Positions 24,719 to 34,764 of a stretch of DNA of 40,137 nucleotides are shown here, piece by piece. The notes under the pieces are model-generated. The model was not told the origin of the DNA. It searched no databases and was given only the letters and a program-made list of their open reading frames with translations. The position numbers and the translations under genes were made by a program. Position 1 is the first letter of the stretch. Each line of letters opens with the position of its first letter. Origin of the DNA: Beijerinckiaceae bacterium (GTDB taxonomy: Bacteria > Pseudomonadota > Alphaproteobacteria > Rhizobiales > Beijerinckiaceae); NCBI GenBank assembly GCA_947478455.1, contig CANJWR010000018.1, positions 1 through 40,137 of the forward strand. The letters are read 5' to 3'.

Positions 24719-25939
24719 TCAGTTTGCGGGCCAGGACTTCGGCCTGCCGGTCAGCGCCACCACAAGGCTGGCGACAATCAATATGGCGGCCAGCACATAC
24801 CCCGTTCCGGGGAACGATTGCGCCGCAAGGCTCGCTGCAAAGACCTGGGTGAAGAAAACCGGCCCGATCATTCCGGATATTCCACGCAGGCTGCCAATAG
24901 CGCCTTGCAATAATCCTTGCTGATCGGCCCCAGCCTCCCTCGACATCAGCGCCTGTTCCGCCGGACCCGCCAGTCCCCAGATCGCCCCGAAGGGAATGCC
25001 GGCCAGAAAGATCGCTCCGGTCGGTGCCAACCCGTAAATGGCAAAACCGATGGCGCCCGAAACCAGCCCAATGGTCAGCGCACGCCATTCGCCCAGTCGT
25101 TTGACGGCAGGCCTGACGACCGCCCCCGACACAATCGTCGACGCAATGCCAACCAGCGTCAAAACAATGCCGACCATTGCGGCGTCCCACTGGTAACGCG
25201 CGTCCGTATAGAGCACGAAAATACTCGGCAGCGACTCATGCGCCAGAAAATGCAGAAACGTGGATACGCCCAGCGCCACAAGCACCGGCTTCGAGCGAAG
25301 CAGGGCGAAACCGCCTGCGATATTTGCGCTTCTCCACTGGAATTTCTTCGTCCGATTTTCAGGCTGAAGCGATTCCGGCAGCACGAACAAGCCGTAGCAG
25401 AAGTTCAGGAGGCTCAAACCGGCCGCACACCAGAAAGGCGCGCGAAGATCGTAGGAGCCAAGCCATCCGCCCAGCGCCGGGCCAATCACGAAACCAAGTC
25501 CGAATGCTGCGCCCAGCATTCCGAACCGCCCTGCCCGTTTTTCCGCCGGCGTGATGTCGGCAATATAGGCGCTGGCGGTGGAAAAACTCGCCGCCGTAAT
25601 CCCCGACACAATGCGCCCGATGAAAAGCCAGATCAGGTTTGGCGCGAGCGCCATCAGGATATAGTCGAGCCCGAGCCCGAGATTGGAAAGCAGTACCACG
25701 GGGCGTCTGCCAAACCTGTCGGACAATGCACCCAGCACAGGTTGAAACAGAAACTGCATCAACGCCCAGGCGAAGCCGAAAACCCCGACAGCCACCGAGG
25801 CGCGCGCAAGATCGCCACCCTCGAAGGTCACGATGAGTTTCGGCAAGACTGGAATCATCACGCCGAGCGCCAGCATATCCAGCGCTACGGTTGCAAAAAT
25901 AAACAGGAATGCCGCGCGGCCCGGTTGGGAAACTGTCAT
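24719..25939 (-). CDS. MFS exporter, TetA (tetracycline-resistance) subfamily
   Basis: A 406-residue 12-segment major facilitator protein. MFS motif A is intact (GALSDRFGRRPVVL), and helix 5 shows GPALGGWLGSYDLRAPFW, the drug:H+ antiporter motif C region typical of TetA-like proteins. The ATG at 25939 is chosen; an in-frame TTG at 25960 is possible and neither has a clear binding site. There is no tetR-type regulator beside it, so this is more likely a chromosomal efflux pump of unknown substrate than an acquired tetracycline determinant. Confidence 0.85.
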   Translation of the reverse strand: MTVSQPGRAAFLFIFATVALDMLALGVMIPVLPKLIVTFEGGDLARASVAVGVFGFAWALMQFLFQPVLGALSDRFGRRPVVLLSNLGLGLDYILMALAPNLIWLFIGRIVSGITAASFSTASAYIADITPAEKRAGRFGMLGAAFGLGFVIGPALGGWLGSYDLRAPFWCAAGLSLLNFCYGLFVLPESLQPENRTKKFQWRSANIAGGFALLRSKPVLVALGVSTFLHFLAHESLPSIFVLYTDARYQWDAAMVGIVLTLVGIASTIVSGAVVRPAVKRLGEWRALTIGLVSGAIGFAIYGLAPTGAIFLAGIPFGAIWGLAGPAEQALMSREAGADQQGLLQGAIGSLRGISGMIGPVFFTQVFAASLAAQSFPGTGYVLAAILIVASLVVALTGRPKSWPAN

Positions 25940-26053
25940 GTTGTGTGAATCGTGCTGCAATTGACCATCAGGTCGTCGAACACGAATTCACCGCAGGCGC
26001 AAGGCGAAGCGCTCCTGTCGGATTTGGATTGCGCGTGAAAACACGCCGATCGT

Positions 26054-27079
26054 TCAGCTCAACCGGGCAAACAGATCTTCGTATTGGCGGGCAGCATCGT
26101 CCCAGGTGAACTGGGAGGCGCGCAGCAGCCCAGCCGCCGATAATTGCCCCCTCAAGTCGCTGTCGCGAGCCATGCGGACGATCCCTGCGGCGATGCTGTC
26201 GGTTGAAGTCGGATCGACCAGCAGCGCGGCCCCACCGGCGATTTCACCGGTCGCGCTGGCGTCGGCGGTCAAAACTGGCGTGCCGCAACTCATCGCCTCG
26301 ATGATCGGCAAGCCGAAGCCCTCATAGAGCGAAGGAAACAGGAAAAACTCCGCGCCCGCCATCAGCGGCCCCATATGTTCCTCGGCCACATAACCCAGAA
26401 GGCAGGTGCGCGGCGCCTGGGCAACATCGCCCAGATCGCCAAAGACATGGGAGCGCCCAAGATTGCCGGAGGCGGCGAGATGAAGGTCCTCAGGCAGCTC
26501 TGGCTGCGCCTGTGCCCACGCTGCAAAGGTCTGCTGCAAATTCTTGCGCCGGTCCGACGTCGCCTGCAATAACACATAGCGCTTGGGAAGATTGAGCGCT
26601 TTTCGCGTTACGTCGATTTCGTCAGCGGAATAGATGCGAAAAACGTCCGTGACGCCATTGGGAATGACGATCACCTTGTCTTCGGGCAGGCCCAGGCGCT
26701 GGATAATCCGTTGGCGGGAAAATTCCGAAACCGTGACGACGATTGCGCAGCGGCGCACCAGCAAGGGGATCAGCGCTCCATAGAAGGCGCGGAACGACGC
26801 GCTGAAAAACTCCGGCACATCGAAAAACGCAATGTCGTGCAGAGTGACCACTTGCCGGGATTTCAGGATCGGACCGGTCGCGGAGGGCGACCACAAAAAC
26901 TCGCCGCGTGTCCGGAACGGGAGAACAAGCTGCTCCCAAAGATGGCCCATAGCGCCGCCGAGCGGCTTGGCGGGCGCAACCATGTTGACATTGTGCAGGC
27001 GCTTCAGGATTTCGGCAGCCACGCGCTGCTGACCACCTGTCGCAAAGGCCGTGACCCGCGCGTTGACCGCGATACGCAT
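26054..27079 (-). CDS. Glycosyltransferase family 4 (GT-B fold)
   Basis: A 341-residue glycosyltransferase. The C-terminal nucleotide-sugar half has the EX7E motif in EGFGLPIIEAMSCGTPVL (Glu253 and Glu261). The N-terminal half contains VTLHDIAFFDVPEF and VTVSEFSRQRII, common in mannosyl- and rhamnosyl-transferases of this family. There is no signal peptide; the protein acts at the cytoplasmic face. AGGGCTC precedes the ATG at 27079. It stands alone, so the acceptor (polysaccharide, lipid or other) is unknown. The nearest gene on the left is the TetA-like pump, about 115 bases away. Confidence 0.9.
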   Translation of the reverse strand: MRIAVNARVTAFATGGQQRVAAEILKRLHNVNMVAPAKPLGGAMGHLWEQLVLPFRTRGEFLWSPSATGPILKSRQVVTLHDIAFFDVPEFFSASFRAFYGALIPLLVRRCAIVVTVSEFSRQRIIQRLGLPEDKVIVIPNGVTDVFRIYSADEIDVTRKALNLPKRYVLLQATSDRRKNLQQTFAAWAQAQPELPEDLHLAASGNLGRSHVFGDLGDVAQAPRTCLLGYVAEEHMGPLMAGAEFFLFPSLYEGFGLPIIEAMSCGTPVLTADASATGEIAGGAALLVDPTSTDSIAAGIVRMARDSDLRGQLSAAGLLRASQFTWDDAARQYEDLFARLS

Positions 27080-27155
27080 ACAAGAGCCCTTACGTCGAAA
27101 CCAATGCGCGTGACGCTACGCCAAGGGTTTCAAGGGCGAGTAAACGTGGCTTGAT

Positions 27156-27365
27156 TCAGATGACCCACCAGATCACCGCCATCGCGGTGAACCCGACACC
27201 GCAAGTCAGCGGCCCATAGGACATGAGGCCGGCAAAATCCCACCCCCTGACGGCGGGCGCATCATCCTCGGAAGGGCCTACAAAGGCCATACCGGCCGCA
27301 TCTGCTGCGCCCTGCAGCCCCGCGATGGACGCAAATTGCTTGTAGGGAGATTCGATCTTGATCAT
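27156..27365 (-). CDS. Small hypothetical protein with C-terminal membrane segment
   Basis: A 69-residue frame from an ATG at 27365. The middle is acidic (PSEDDAP) and the C-terminus is hydrophobic (LTCGVGFTAMAVIWWVI), fitting a tail anchor. The frame is open further upstream to 27629 but that part overlaps parE antisense and looks like noise. No strong binding site precedes the ATG. I do not recognise a family. It lies divergently from parE, 160 bases apart. Confidence 0.5.
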   Translation of the reverse strand: MIKIESPYKQFASIAGLQGAADAAGMAFVGPSEDDAPAVRGWDFAGLMSYGPLTCGVGFTAMAVIWWVI

Positions 27366-27493
27366 GCAATGAGTGTCGCGCGCGATTATTGCCAATGAAT
27401 GACAATTTTTAGGCGTTTGCGTATTTTTTCGCCAATAGCCCAACCAAAATTCGTTTATGTTTCGTTCTCTCCTTTCGTCATTAGGTATCCTAT

Positions 27494-27508
27494 ATTCGCA
27501 AAACGAAT
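27494..27508. repeat. Short inverted repeat just ahead of parE
   Basis: ATTCG-CAAAA-CGAAT is a 5+5 inverted repeat ending 17 bases before the parE ATG, inside an AT-rich stretch that probably holds the parE promoter (TATCCTATATT nearby). It could be a repressor site or a weak hairpin near the ribosome binding site. Confidence 0.3.
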
Positions 27509-27525
27509 CATTCGAGTGAGTATCC

Positions 27526-29592
27526 ATGGCAGCCAGTGATCTGTTCGGGGGCGGCGACGAGCCGCGTAAACCCGAAAGCGGAAAGTCGTCCAAAGGAAAA
27601 GGCCCGGACAAGTCCGCGCCTGCACCCAAAGCGCAACCGCGCGGCGAAGTCGTCTATGACGCCTCTTCCATCGAGGTGCTGGAAGGCCTTGAGCCTGTGC
27701 GCCGCCGCCCCGGCATGTATATTGGCGGCACCGACGAAGCAGCCCTGCACCACCTCTATGCCGAGGTTCTCGACAATGCCATGGATGAGGCGGTCGCCGG
27801 CCATGCGAGTTGGATCGATGTGCGCGTCGAAGAAGGCGGCTGGCTGAGCGTCGCCGACAACGGTCGCGGCATTCCGGTCGGTCTTCACCCGAAATTTCCG
27901 AAGAAGTCGGCGCTCGAAGTCATCATGACCACCCTTCACGCGGGTGGAAAATTCGACTCTGGCGCCTATCAGACATCTGGCGGCCTGCATGGCGTTGGTG
28001 TGTCTGTCGTGAATGCGTTGGCGGAGCGGCTGGAAGTGGATGTGGTGATCGACCAGACCCATTATCGGCAATGCTTCGAGCGCGGCCATCCGGTTACAAA
28101 ACTGGAGAATTTGGGTCGTGCGCCCAACAAGCGCGGGACAAAGGTCCGTTTCAAGCCGGACCCGCAAATATTTGGCGCAACAGCGAAATTTCAGCCCGCC
28201 CGCCTGTTCCGGATGAGCCGTTCCAAGGCCTATCTGTATGGCGGCGTCGAAATCCGCTGGCACTGCGCGCCGTCGCTTCTGGAAGGTAATTCGGCGACGC
28301 CGGCCGAGGCCGTGCTGCACTTCCCGGGCGGGTTGCGGGATTATCTGGCGCAGGAGATCGACGGCAAAGACCTCGTCACCGACCAGATTTTTACTGGCAA
28401 GGTCGACAAGCCGGGCGGCCACGGCTCGCTCGAATGGGCCGTTTCCTGGCTCGCGGGCGACGACGGGTTCGTCCATTCATATTGCAACACGATCCCGACG
28501 CCGGACGGCGGCACGCATGAGAGCGGTCTGCGGTCCGCCATCATGCGGGCCCTGAAGGACCATGCCGAGCGCGTCGGTCAGGCAAAGCGGGCAGCAGCCG
28601 TTACGTCGGACGACATCATGGTCACCTGCGCGGCGATGATATCCGTCTTTCTGCGCGAACCGGAGTTTCAGGGGCAGAACAAAAGCCGCCTGATGACCGT
28701 CGAGGCGACCCGCATCGTCGAGAATACGGTGCGCGACGCCTTCGACCACTGGCTCGCCGCCTCGCCCTCGCAAGCCAACAAGCTACTGGACTGGGCCATC
28801 GAGCGCGCCGAGGAGCGTTTGCGCCGCAAAGCCGAGAAGGACGTGCAGCGCAAGACCGCGACGCGCAAGCTACGCCTGCCCGGCAAGCTCGCAGATTGCT
28901 CGAACTCTTCGATGCAAGATACTGAAATATTTATCGTCGAAGGCGATTCTGCCGGCGGGTCCGCCAAGCAGGCACGCGACCGCGCCAGCCAGGCGATCCT
29001 GCCGCTGCGCGGCAAGATTCTGAACGTCGCCAACGCCACACGCGACAAACTCAACGCCAACCAGCAACTGTCCGATCTGGCGCAGGCGCTGGGCTGCGGC
29101 ACCGGAAGCCACTACAAGGAAACCGAACTTCGCTACGGACGCGTCATCATCATGACGGACGCCGACGTGGACGGAGCCCATATTGCATCGTTGCTGATCA
29201 CCTTCTTCTACCGGCAGATGCCGAAACTGATCGAGGGCGGTCACCTTTATCTGGCGGTGCCGCCGCTTTACCGCCTCACGCAGGGCTCGAAAAACGCCTA
29301 TGCGCGCAATGACGCCCACAAGGACGAGTTGATGCGGACCTTCTTCACCGGCAAGGGGAAGATCGAGGTCGGCCGTTTCAAGGGACTGGGCGAGATGCTG
29401 CCGGCGCAGCTCAAGGAAACCACCATGGACCCCCGCAAGCGGATGCTCCTGAAGGTCGCCATCGCAAACGACGACCGCGAGGCGACTGCGGATTCTGTCG
29501 AACGCCTGATGGGTTCAAAGCCGGAAGCTCGTTTCGCCTTCATTCAGGAGCGGGCCGCCTTCGCGGCGGAATCTGATCTGGTCGATATTTAA
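27526..29592 (+). CDS. parE: DNA topoisomerase IV subunit B
   Basis: A 688-residue ATPase subunit of topoisomerase IV, which with ParC unlinks daughter chromosomes. After a charged, low-complexity N-terminal extension (about 40 residues) comes the GHKL ATPase domain: RRRPGMYIGG, DNAMDEAV (catalytic Glu88, Asn84) and the lid region GGLHGVGVSVVNALA. The TOPRIM domain has EGDSAGG (472-478) and the acidic metal motif TDADVDGAHI. Length and the lack of a GyrB-type insert favour ParE over GyrB. GAGTGAG precedes the ATG. It is followed by cytochrome b561 after 86 bases. Confidence 0.95.
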   Translation: MAASDLFGGGDEPRKPESGKSSKGKGPDKSAPAPKAQPRGEVVYDASSIEVLEGLEPVRRRPGMYIGGTDEAALHHLYAEVLDNAMDEAVAGHASWIDVRVEEGGWLSVADNGRGIPVGLHPKFPKKSALEVIMTTLHAGGKFDSGAYQTSGGLHGVGVSVVNALAERLEVDVVIDQTHYRQCFERGHPVTKLENLGRAPNKRGTKVRFKPDPQIFGATAKFQPARLFRMSRSKAYLYGGVEIRWHCAPSLLEGNSATPAEAVLHFPGGLRDYLAQEIDGKDLVTDQIFTGKVDKPGGHGSLEWAVSWLAGDDGFVHSYCNTIPTPDGGTHESGLRSAIMRALKDHAERVGQAKRAAAVTSDDIMVTCAAMISVFLREPEFQGQNKSRLMTVEATRIVENTVRDAFDHWLAASPSQANKLLDWAIERAEERLRRKAEKDVQRKTATRKLRLPGKLADCSNSSMQDTEIFIVEGDSAGGSAKQARDRASQAILPLRGKILNVANATRDKLNANQQLSDLAQALGCGTGSHYKETELRYGRVIIMTDADVDGAHIASLLITFFYRQMPKLIEGGHLYLAVPPLYRLTQGSKNAYARNDAHKDELMRTFFTGKGKIEVGRFKGLGEMLPAQLKETTMDPRKRMLLKVAIANDDREATADSVERLMGSKPEARFAFIQERAAFAAESDLVDI

Positions 29593-29678
29593 GGGCGCCA
29601 AGAACAGTCCCCGAGTGTCAGCTTGCTGTCAGGCTGGCGCGATTTACTGGACGACCTTGGTATTTCGGGAGCGATAAC

Positions 29679-30206
29679 GTGGAAAATCGCTATAGCGGCG
29701 GGGCGATCGCCTATCACTGGATCATGGCGGTCTTGATCGGTTTTCTGTGGATTCAGGGCTATGCGATCGATCTCGGCCCCAACGCCACAAAAGCCTGGTG
29801 GGTCAACCTCCATTCGGCTGTCGGGGTTATCGCCACGCTCGCGCTGTTTGGCAGAATCGCCTGGCGCGTCGGCCACCGCCCGCCAGACCTGCCGACCGGA
29901 ACAACCCCACTGGTTCGCATTAGCTCACATGCCGTTCACATGCTGCTTTACGCACTCATGCTGGTCATTTGCATCAGTGGTTTCTTGAACATTTTCGCGC
30001 GCGGCCGCGGCATCGACTTTGGGTTCTTCCAGTTTCCCGCAATCATGGCGTCGGACCGGGCGATCACCCGCCCGGCGGATACAGCGCACAAATACCTCGC
30101 TTATGCGACTTTTGCGCTGACGATTCTGCACATCCTCGCCGCCCTGTGGCACCAGTTATTTCTAAAGGATCACCTTTTGCTGCGCATGATGCCGGGCAAA
30201 AAATAG
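29679..30206 (+). CDS. Cytochrome b561
   Basis: A 175-residue inner-membrane di-heme cytochrome with four hydrophobic segments. Candidate heme ligands lie in the helices as His13 (AIAYHWIM), His45 (VNLHSAVG), His84/His87 (SSHAVHML), His137 (TAHKYLAY) and His151 (LTILHIL). It would pass electrons between ubiquinol and an acceptor such as superoxide or a periplasmic partner. The start is a GTG at 29679 with GGGAG eight bases upstream. There is no cytochrome c or YceI gene beside it. Confidence 0.88.
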   Translation: MENRYSGGAIAYHWIMAVLIGFLWIQGYAIDLGPNATKAWWVNLHSAVGVIATLALFGRIAWRVGHRPPDLPTGTTPLVRISSHAVHMLLYALMLVICISGFLNIFARGRGIDFGFFQFPAIMASDRAITRPADTAHKYLAYATFALTILHILAALWHQLFLKDHLLLRMMPGKK

Positions 30207-30302
30207 CTGGCTGGTGCATAATAAGGTTAAATCGCCGCGTTTTATAAACCGGCGGTTTACCATAGGAGAGCAGTTTAGCCTCACAATCAGCGTGGGGCTT
30301 TC

Positions 30303-30599
30303 ATGAACAGATTGCGGTCTTTCCTTTCCGATCAACGTGGCAATGCGACGGTCAAAGTGGCTTTTGCAGCCTGCGCCCTGTCGTTTGTGGCTGTGCTGAG
30401 TGCAGTATCGCTTGACCGAGCCGCCCGGGACGGGAGCCTGTCGCGCTACGCCCAGTCGGTGTTCGGCAAGGGCAATGTCCAGACCGCTTCGAACCGCCCT
30501 CGCCAGAACGGCCAGTTCGATTACACGCCTACCGGCACCGTGGTTGAGGCGGCTCGCAATGTGCTGCTCGATCCCTGCCTGGGCATGCCAAAGAACTGA
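30303..30599 (+). CDS. Small protein with a Flp-pilin-like N-terminus
   Basis: A 98-residue protein. The N-terminus (MNRLRSFLSDQRGNATVKVA) looks like a type IVb prepilin leader: a basic start, then Gly followed by a hydrophobic helix (AACALSFVAVLSAVSL). The glutamate at position +5 of mature Flp pilins is absent; Lys stands there. The C-terminal half is polar and ends near a lone cysteine (DPCLGMPKN). GGGG lies before the ATG. No tad/cpa genes are in the window. It could be a pseudopilin-like or simply membrane-anchored protein; I am sure only that it is membrane-associated. Confidence 0.6.
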   Translation: MNRLRSFLSDQRGNATVKVAFAACALSFVAVLSAVSLDRAARDGSLSRYAQSVFGKGNVQTASNRPRQNGQFDYTPTGTVVEAARNVLLDPCLGMPKN

Positions 30600-30617
30600 G
30601 TTTTGGTCACTTCAGGC

Positions 30618-30652
30618 ATTGCCGGGCGTTAATTGGTTGACTTCCCGGCAAT
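30618..30652. repeat. Inverted repeat between the pilin-like and helicase genes
   Basis: ATTGCCGGG and CCCGGCAAT are perfect 9-bp arms around a 17-base spacer; outer GGC and GCC extend the pairing with an AAA bulge. It begins 18 bases after the preceding stop. No T-run follows, so it is not a standard terminator. It may be an operator, or an RNA hairpin at the start of the long helicase leader. Confidence 0.45.
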
Positions 30653-30800
30653 AAAGCCTATCTGTGAACTTGGCGTACGAGAGGCTAGCGCGTGCCCGTC
30701 GCCCGTTCCGCAGCAAACCAGCTCGCGAAATTCTTCCTTGATAGGACGCGCAGGAAGCGAAAACGGATAAAATTCCGTCCGCTCTGGATAAAACCACATA

Positions 30801-32405
<1,605 letters not shown>

Positions 32406-32416
32406 TCGCGGTTCTG

Positions 32417-32446
32417 GCGAAGGACCGATCCGGTCCTTCGCGTTTG
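32417..32446 (+). terminator. Rho-independent terminator of the helicase gene
   Basis: GCGAAGGACCG and CGGTCCTTCGC form a perfect 11-bp stem with loop ATC, followed by GTTTGT, 12 bases after the stop. The leftward side has no T-run, so it mainly serves the helicase gene. Confidence 0.85.
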
Positions 32447-32457
32447 TCGAGCGCCTC

Positions 32458-33108
32458 TCAGCCGGCGGTCGTCGCAGCCGATGCTGCGTGCTTGTCGGCC
32501 AGGGCCGCATCGAACTCGCGCACTTTCGCGACCGATGGTCGTGCGCCAACGCGCGCCACATAATCCATGATGACCGGCAGTTTCGGCACGATGCCGAATC
32601 CGGTGGTCCATGCCAGACCTGTTCCCCACAGAACGTCCGCCGCCGTGAAGCGGGAGCCGAGAATCCATGGCCCCTGCGCCAACTGGTCGGTGATGGTCTT
32701 GAGCAACGTATCGAAATCGCCATAGACGCTCATCGACGACGCGCCGCCATCGCGCTTCATGGCGCGGTCGACCAGCGCCGGTTCGAACGACGAGCCATAG
32801 ATCGCCATCCACCGGAGATAGGGACCGCGTAGCGGATCGTTGACGATTCCCGGCGCAAGGCGCGCCTCCGCCCAGAGATCCGCCAGATAGAGAAACACCG
32901 CCACTTGTTCGGTGACCAATGCGCCCTCATGCAGAATAGCCGGGACTTTCCCCATCGGGTTCACGGCCAGATAGGCCGGCTGGCGCTGCTCGCCGGCCTT
33001 CATGTTCAACACATGCAATTCGAAATCTGCGCCCAGTTCGTGCAGCAAAGTCAGCGCTGCGGACGAGCGCGTGTTGGGCGAATGAAAAAGTGTGACGCGG
33101 CGTGACAT
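32458..33108 (-). CDS. Glutathione S-transferase family protein
   Basis: A 216-residue GST. The N-terminal thioredoxin fold reads VTLFHSPNTRSSAALTLLHE, with the glutathione-binding cis-proline in GKVPAIL and TEQ at the usual E-S site. The C-terminal helical domain has LGSRFTAADVLWGTGLAW, matching the family N-capping box (FTAADV). The ATG at 33108 has AGGAG seven bases upstream; the frame is open 38 codons further but unsupported. It is divergent from aat (about 107 bases). Likely roles are detoxification or disulfide handling; the substrate is unknown. Confidence 0.9.
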   Translation of the reverse strand: MSRRVTLFHSPNTRSSAALTLLHELGADFELHVLNMKAGEQRQPAYLAVNPMGKVPAILHEGALVTEQVAVFLYLADLWAEARLAPGIVNDPLRGPYLRWMAIYGSSFEPALVDRAMKRDGGASSMSVYGDFDTLLKTITDQLAQGPWILGSRFTAADVLWGTGLAWTTGFGIVPKLPVIMDYVARVGARPSVAKVREFDAALADKHAASAATTAG

Positions 33109-33215
33109 CAATAACTCCTGTTGAAGACTGCATATTGGAACAAAATAGGAACATGCGCAAGCAGGTCGGAAATTCTCCATCTTGACGCGGGGCGCGCCTG
33201 TGCCACCCTGAGGAC

Positions 33216-33896
33216 ATGTCAAATGCCGGCCAGTCTCCGGAAATCACCCCCCAATTGTTGCTTCGCGCCTATTCCATCGGGATGTTTCCCATGGCGGAGG
33301 GCGCGGACGACCCGACCTTGTTCTGGGTGGATCCCGACGAGCGCGGCATTTTCCCGCTGGAAGCCCTGAAGGTCTCCCGCAGCCTCGCGAAGCTGGTGCG
33401 CTCGGATCGCTTTGTGGTGAAAGTGGACCATGATTTCGAGGGCGTGATCGAGGGCTGTGCCTCCGCCGCCACCGGCCGCCCCGACACCTGGATCAACGAC
33501 CGGATTCGCAAGCTCTACGGCGACCTGTTCGGGATGGGGTTCGTCCACACAATCGAAACATGGACGCCCGAGGGAGAACTGGTCGGCGGTCTTTACGGCG
33601 TCGCTATCGGGGCCGCTTTTTTCGGCGAGAGCATGTTCCATCGGGCGACCGACGCGTCGAAAATGGCGCTCGTGCATCTTGTGGCGCGGCTGCGGGCGGG
33701 AGGCTTCGAATTGCTCGACACCCAGTTCGTCACCCCACATCTGGCGACGCTCGGGGCTATCGAGATTCCACGCGACGCCTATCTGGTCGCGCTCGACGCC
33801 GCTATCGGGCGGCGGGCGGATTTTTTCCACTGGCCGAAGAAACAGCCCGTATCGGGCGTTCAGGCGCTCGCTGCCGTCATGGCGGGGAGAGACTGA
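33216..33896 (+). CDS. aat: Leucyl/phenylalanyl-tRNA--protein transferase
   Basis: A 226-residue enzyme that adds Leu or Phe from tRNA to the N-terminus of proteins carrying Arg or Lys there, marking them for ClpS-ClpAP degradation. Landmarks are [16 protein letters not shown] (15-30), [14 protein letters not shown] (35-48), and the central [18 protein letters not shown] followed by [24 protein letters not shown] closes the active site. The length is normal. A GAGG lies close before the ATG. Its stop nearly touches that of the convergent DUF2155 gene, a pairing common in Rhizobiales. Confidence 0.94.
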   Translation: MSNAGQSPEITPQLLLRAYSIGMFPMAEGADDPTLFWVDPDERGIFPLEALKVSRSLAKLVRSDRFVVKVDHDFEGVIEGCASAATGRPDTWINDRIRKLYGDLFGMGFVHTIETWTPEGELVGGLYGVAIGAAFFGESMFHRATDASKMALVHLVARLRAGGFELLDTQFVTPHLATLGAIEIPRDAYLVALDAAIGRRADFFHWPKKQPVSGVQALAAVMAGRD

Positions 33897-33897
33897 C

Positions 33898-34599
33898 CTA
33901 GTTTCCCAATGGCCCGGTTGTGGTCGGGAAGAAGGTCTGGGCCGGCGCGCCGCGTTGCTGCTGTTGATTGTTCGTACGCTGGGCAGGCGGCGCGGGAGCG
34001 CGCGGGCGCGGTGGAGCAGCGCCGGGAGCCGCGCCGACTTCGACTGGCGCGCCAAGCGCGCCCGCCGGATTGGCGGCCGGGCGCGGCAGACGTTGGGCCG
34101 GGCGCGTTGTGCCGGGCTTGGGCAGAGGCTGGACGAATTCCGTCTCGCGCACCTGCTGCCCGCCGTCGGGACCGACTCTCACGATGGTCGGACCGCCTTT
34201 GCAACTGGTCATCCAGGCGTCATAGACAGGGTGCTCGATGCCGTGCAGGCCGGGACTGGCGGCAAACATCCAGCCGGAGAAGATGCGCTTGTACTCATTG
34301 GTCGCGGAAACTTCGTCCACTTCCACAAAAGCATCCGTCAAAGGCGCTTCGGTCGGTGGGCGCGTGTAGCAGGCGCGCGGCGTGATCTGCAGCGAGCCGA
34401 ACTGCACGGTCTCGTCGATCGCGACCTCAAAACTGATGATGCGGCCGGTGATCTTGTCGAGCCCGGCAAAAACGGCGCTCGGATGTTTGATGTAATCCGC
34501 GACGGCAGGCGAGGCCGCTCCAGACGCAAGCAAAATCGCCAGAGGCCGGGCGATCTGCCGCAACAGACATCCGCGAAAATTGAAATTCATTCGCCGCAC
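33898..34599 (-). CDS. DUF2155 domain-containing secreted protein
   Basis: A 233-residue exported protein. A basic start and hydrophobic stretch (ARPLAILLASGAASPAVA, cleavage after AVA near residue 34) form a signal peptide. The DUF2155 core follows: LDKITGRIISFEVAIDE, QFGSLQITPRACYTRPP, FSGWMFAASPGLHGIEH and VYDAWMTSC, with Cys residues that could pair. The last 75 residues are a Pro/Ala/Gln-rich tail (PPRPRAPAPPAQ, NNQQQQRG), probably disordered. The GTG at 34599 is favoured because AGGA lies eight bases upstream; an ATG at 34590 is possible. The function of DUF2155 is unknown to me; it is conserved beside aat and the NDUFA12-type gene in alphaproteobacteria. Confidence 0.88.
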   Translation of the reverse strand: MRRMNFNFRGCLLRQIARPLAILLASGAASPAVADYIKHPSAVFAGLDKITGRIISFEVAIDETVQFGSLQITPRACYTRPPTEAPLTDAFVEVDEVSATNEYKRIFSGWMFAASPGLHGIEHPVYDAWMTSCKGGPTIVRVGPDGGQQVRETEFVQPLPKPGTTRPAQRLPRPAANPAGALGAPVEVGAAPGAAPPRPRAPAPPAQRTNNQQQQRGAPAQTFFPTTTGPLGN

Positions 34600-34764
34600 C
34601 GGGAAATTCCTGCCGTCGATTCGTCCCGCAGGACCTCAGTTAACGATGTAACACGCCCAATTCCTGCACGAAAGACACGGCAAAATCTTGACCGCAAAAC
34701 AGATTCTTCAGGAATTACCTATAGCTATGCACCCTGTCGTGCCATTTGGCCGGGAGAGATAGCC

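Noticed and set aside
24719-25939. An acquired tetracycline-resistance gene
   Set aside because: The protein is TetA-like, but there is no TetR-type regulator, mobile element or base-composition shift around it.
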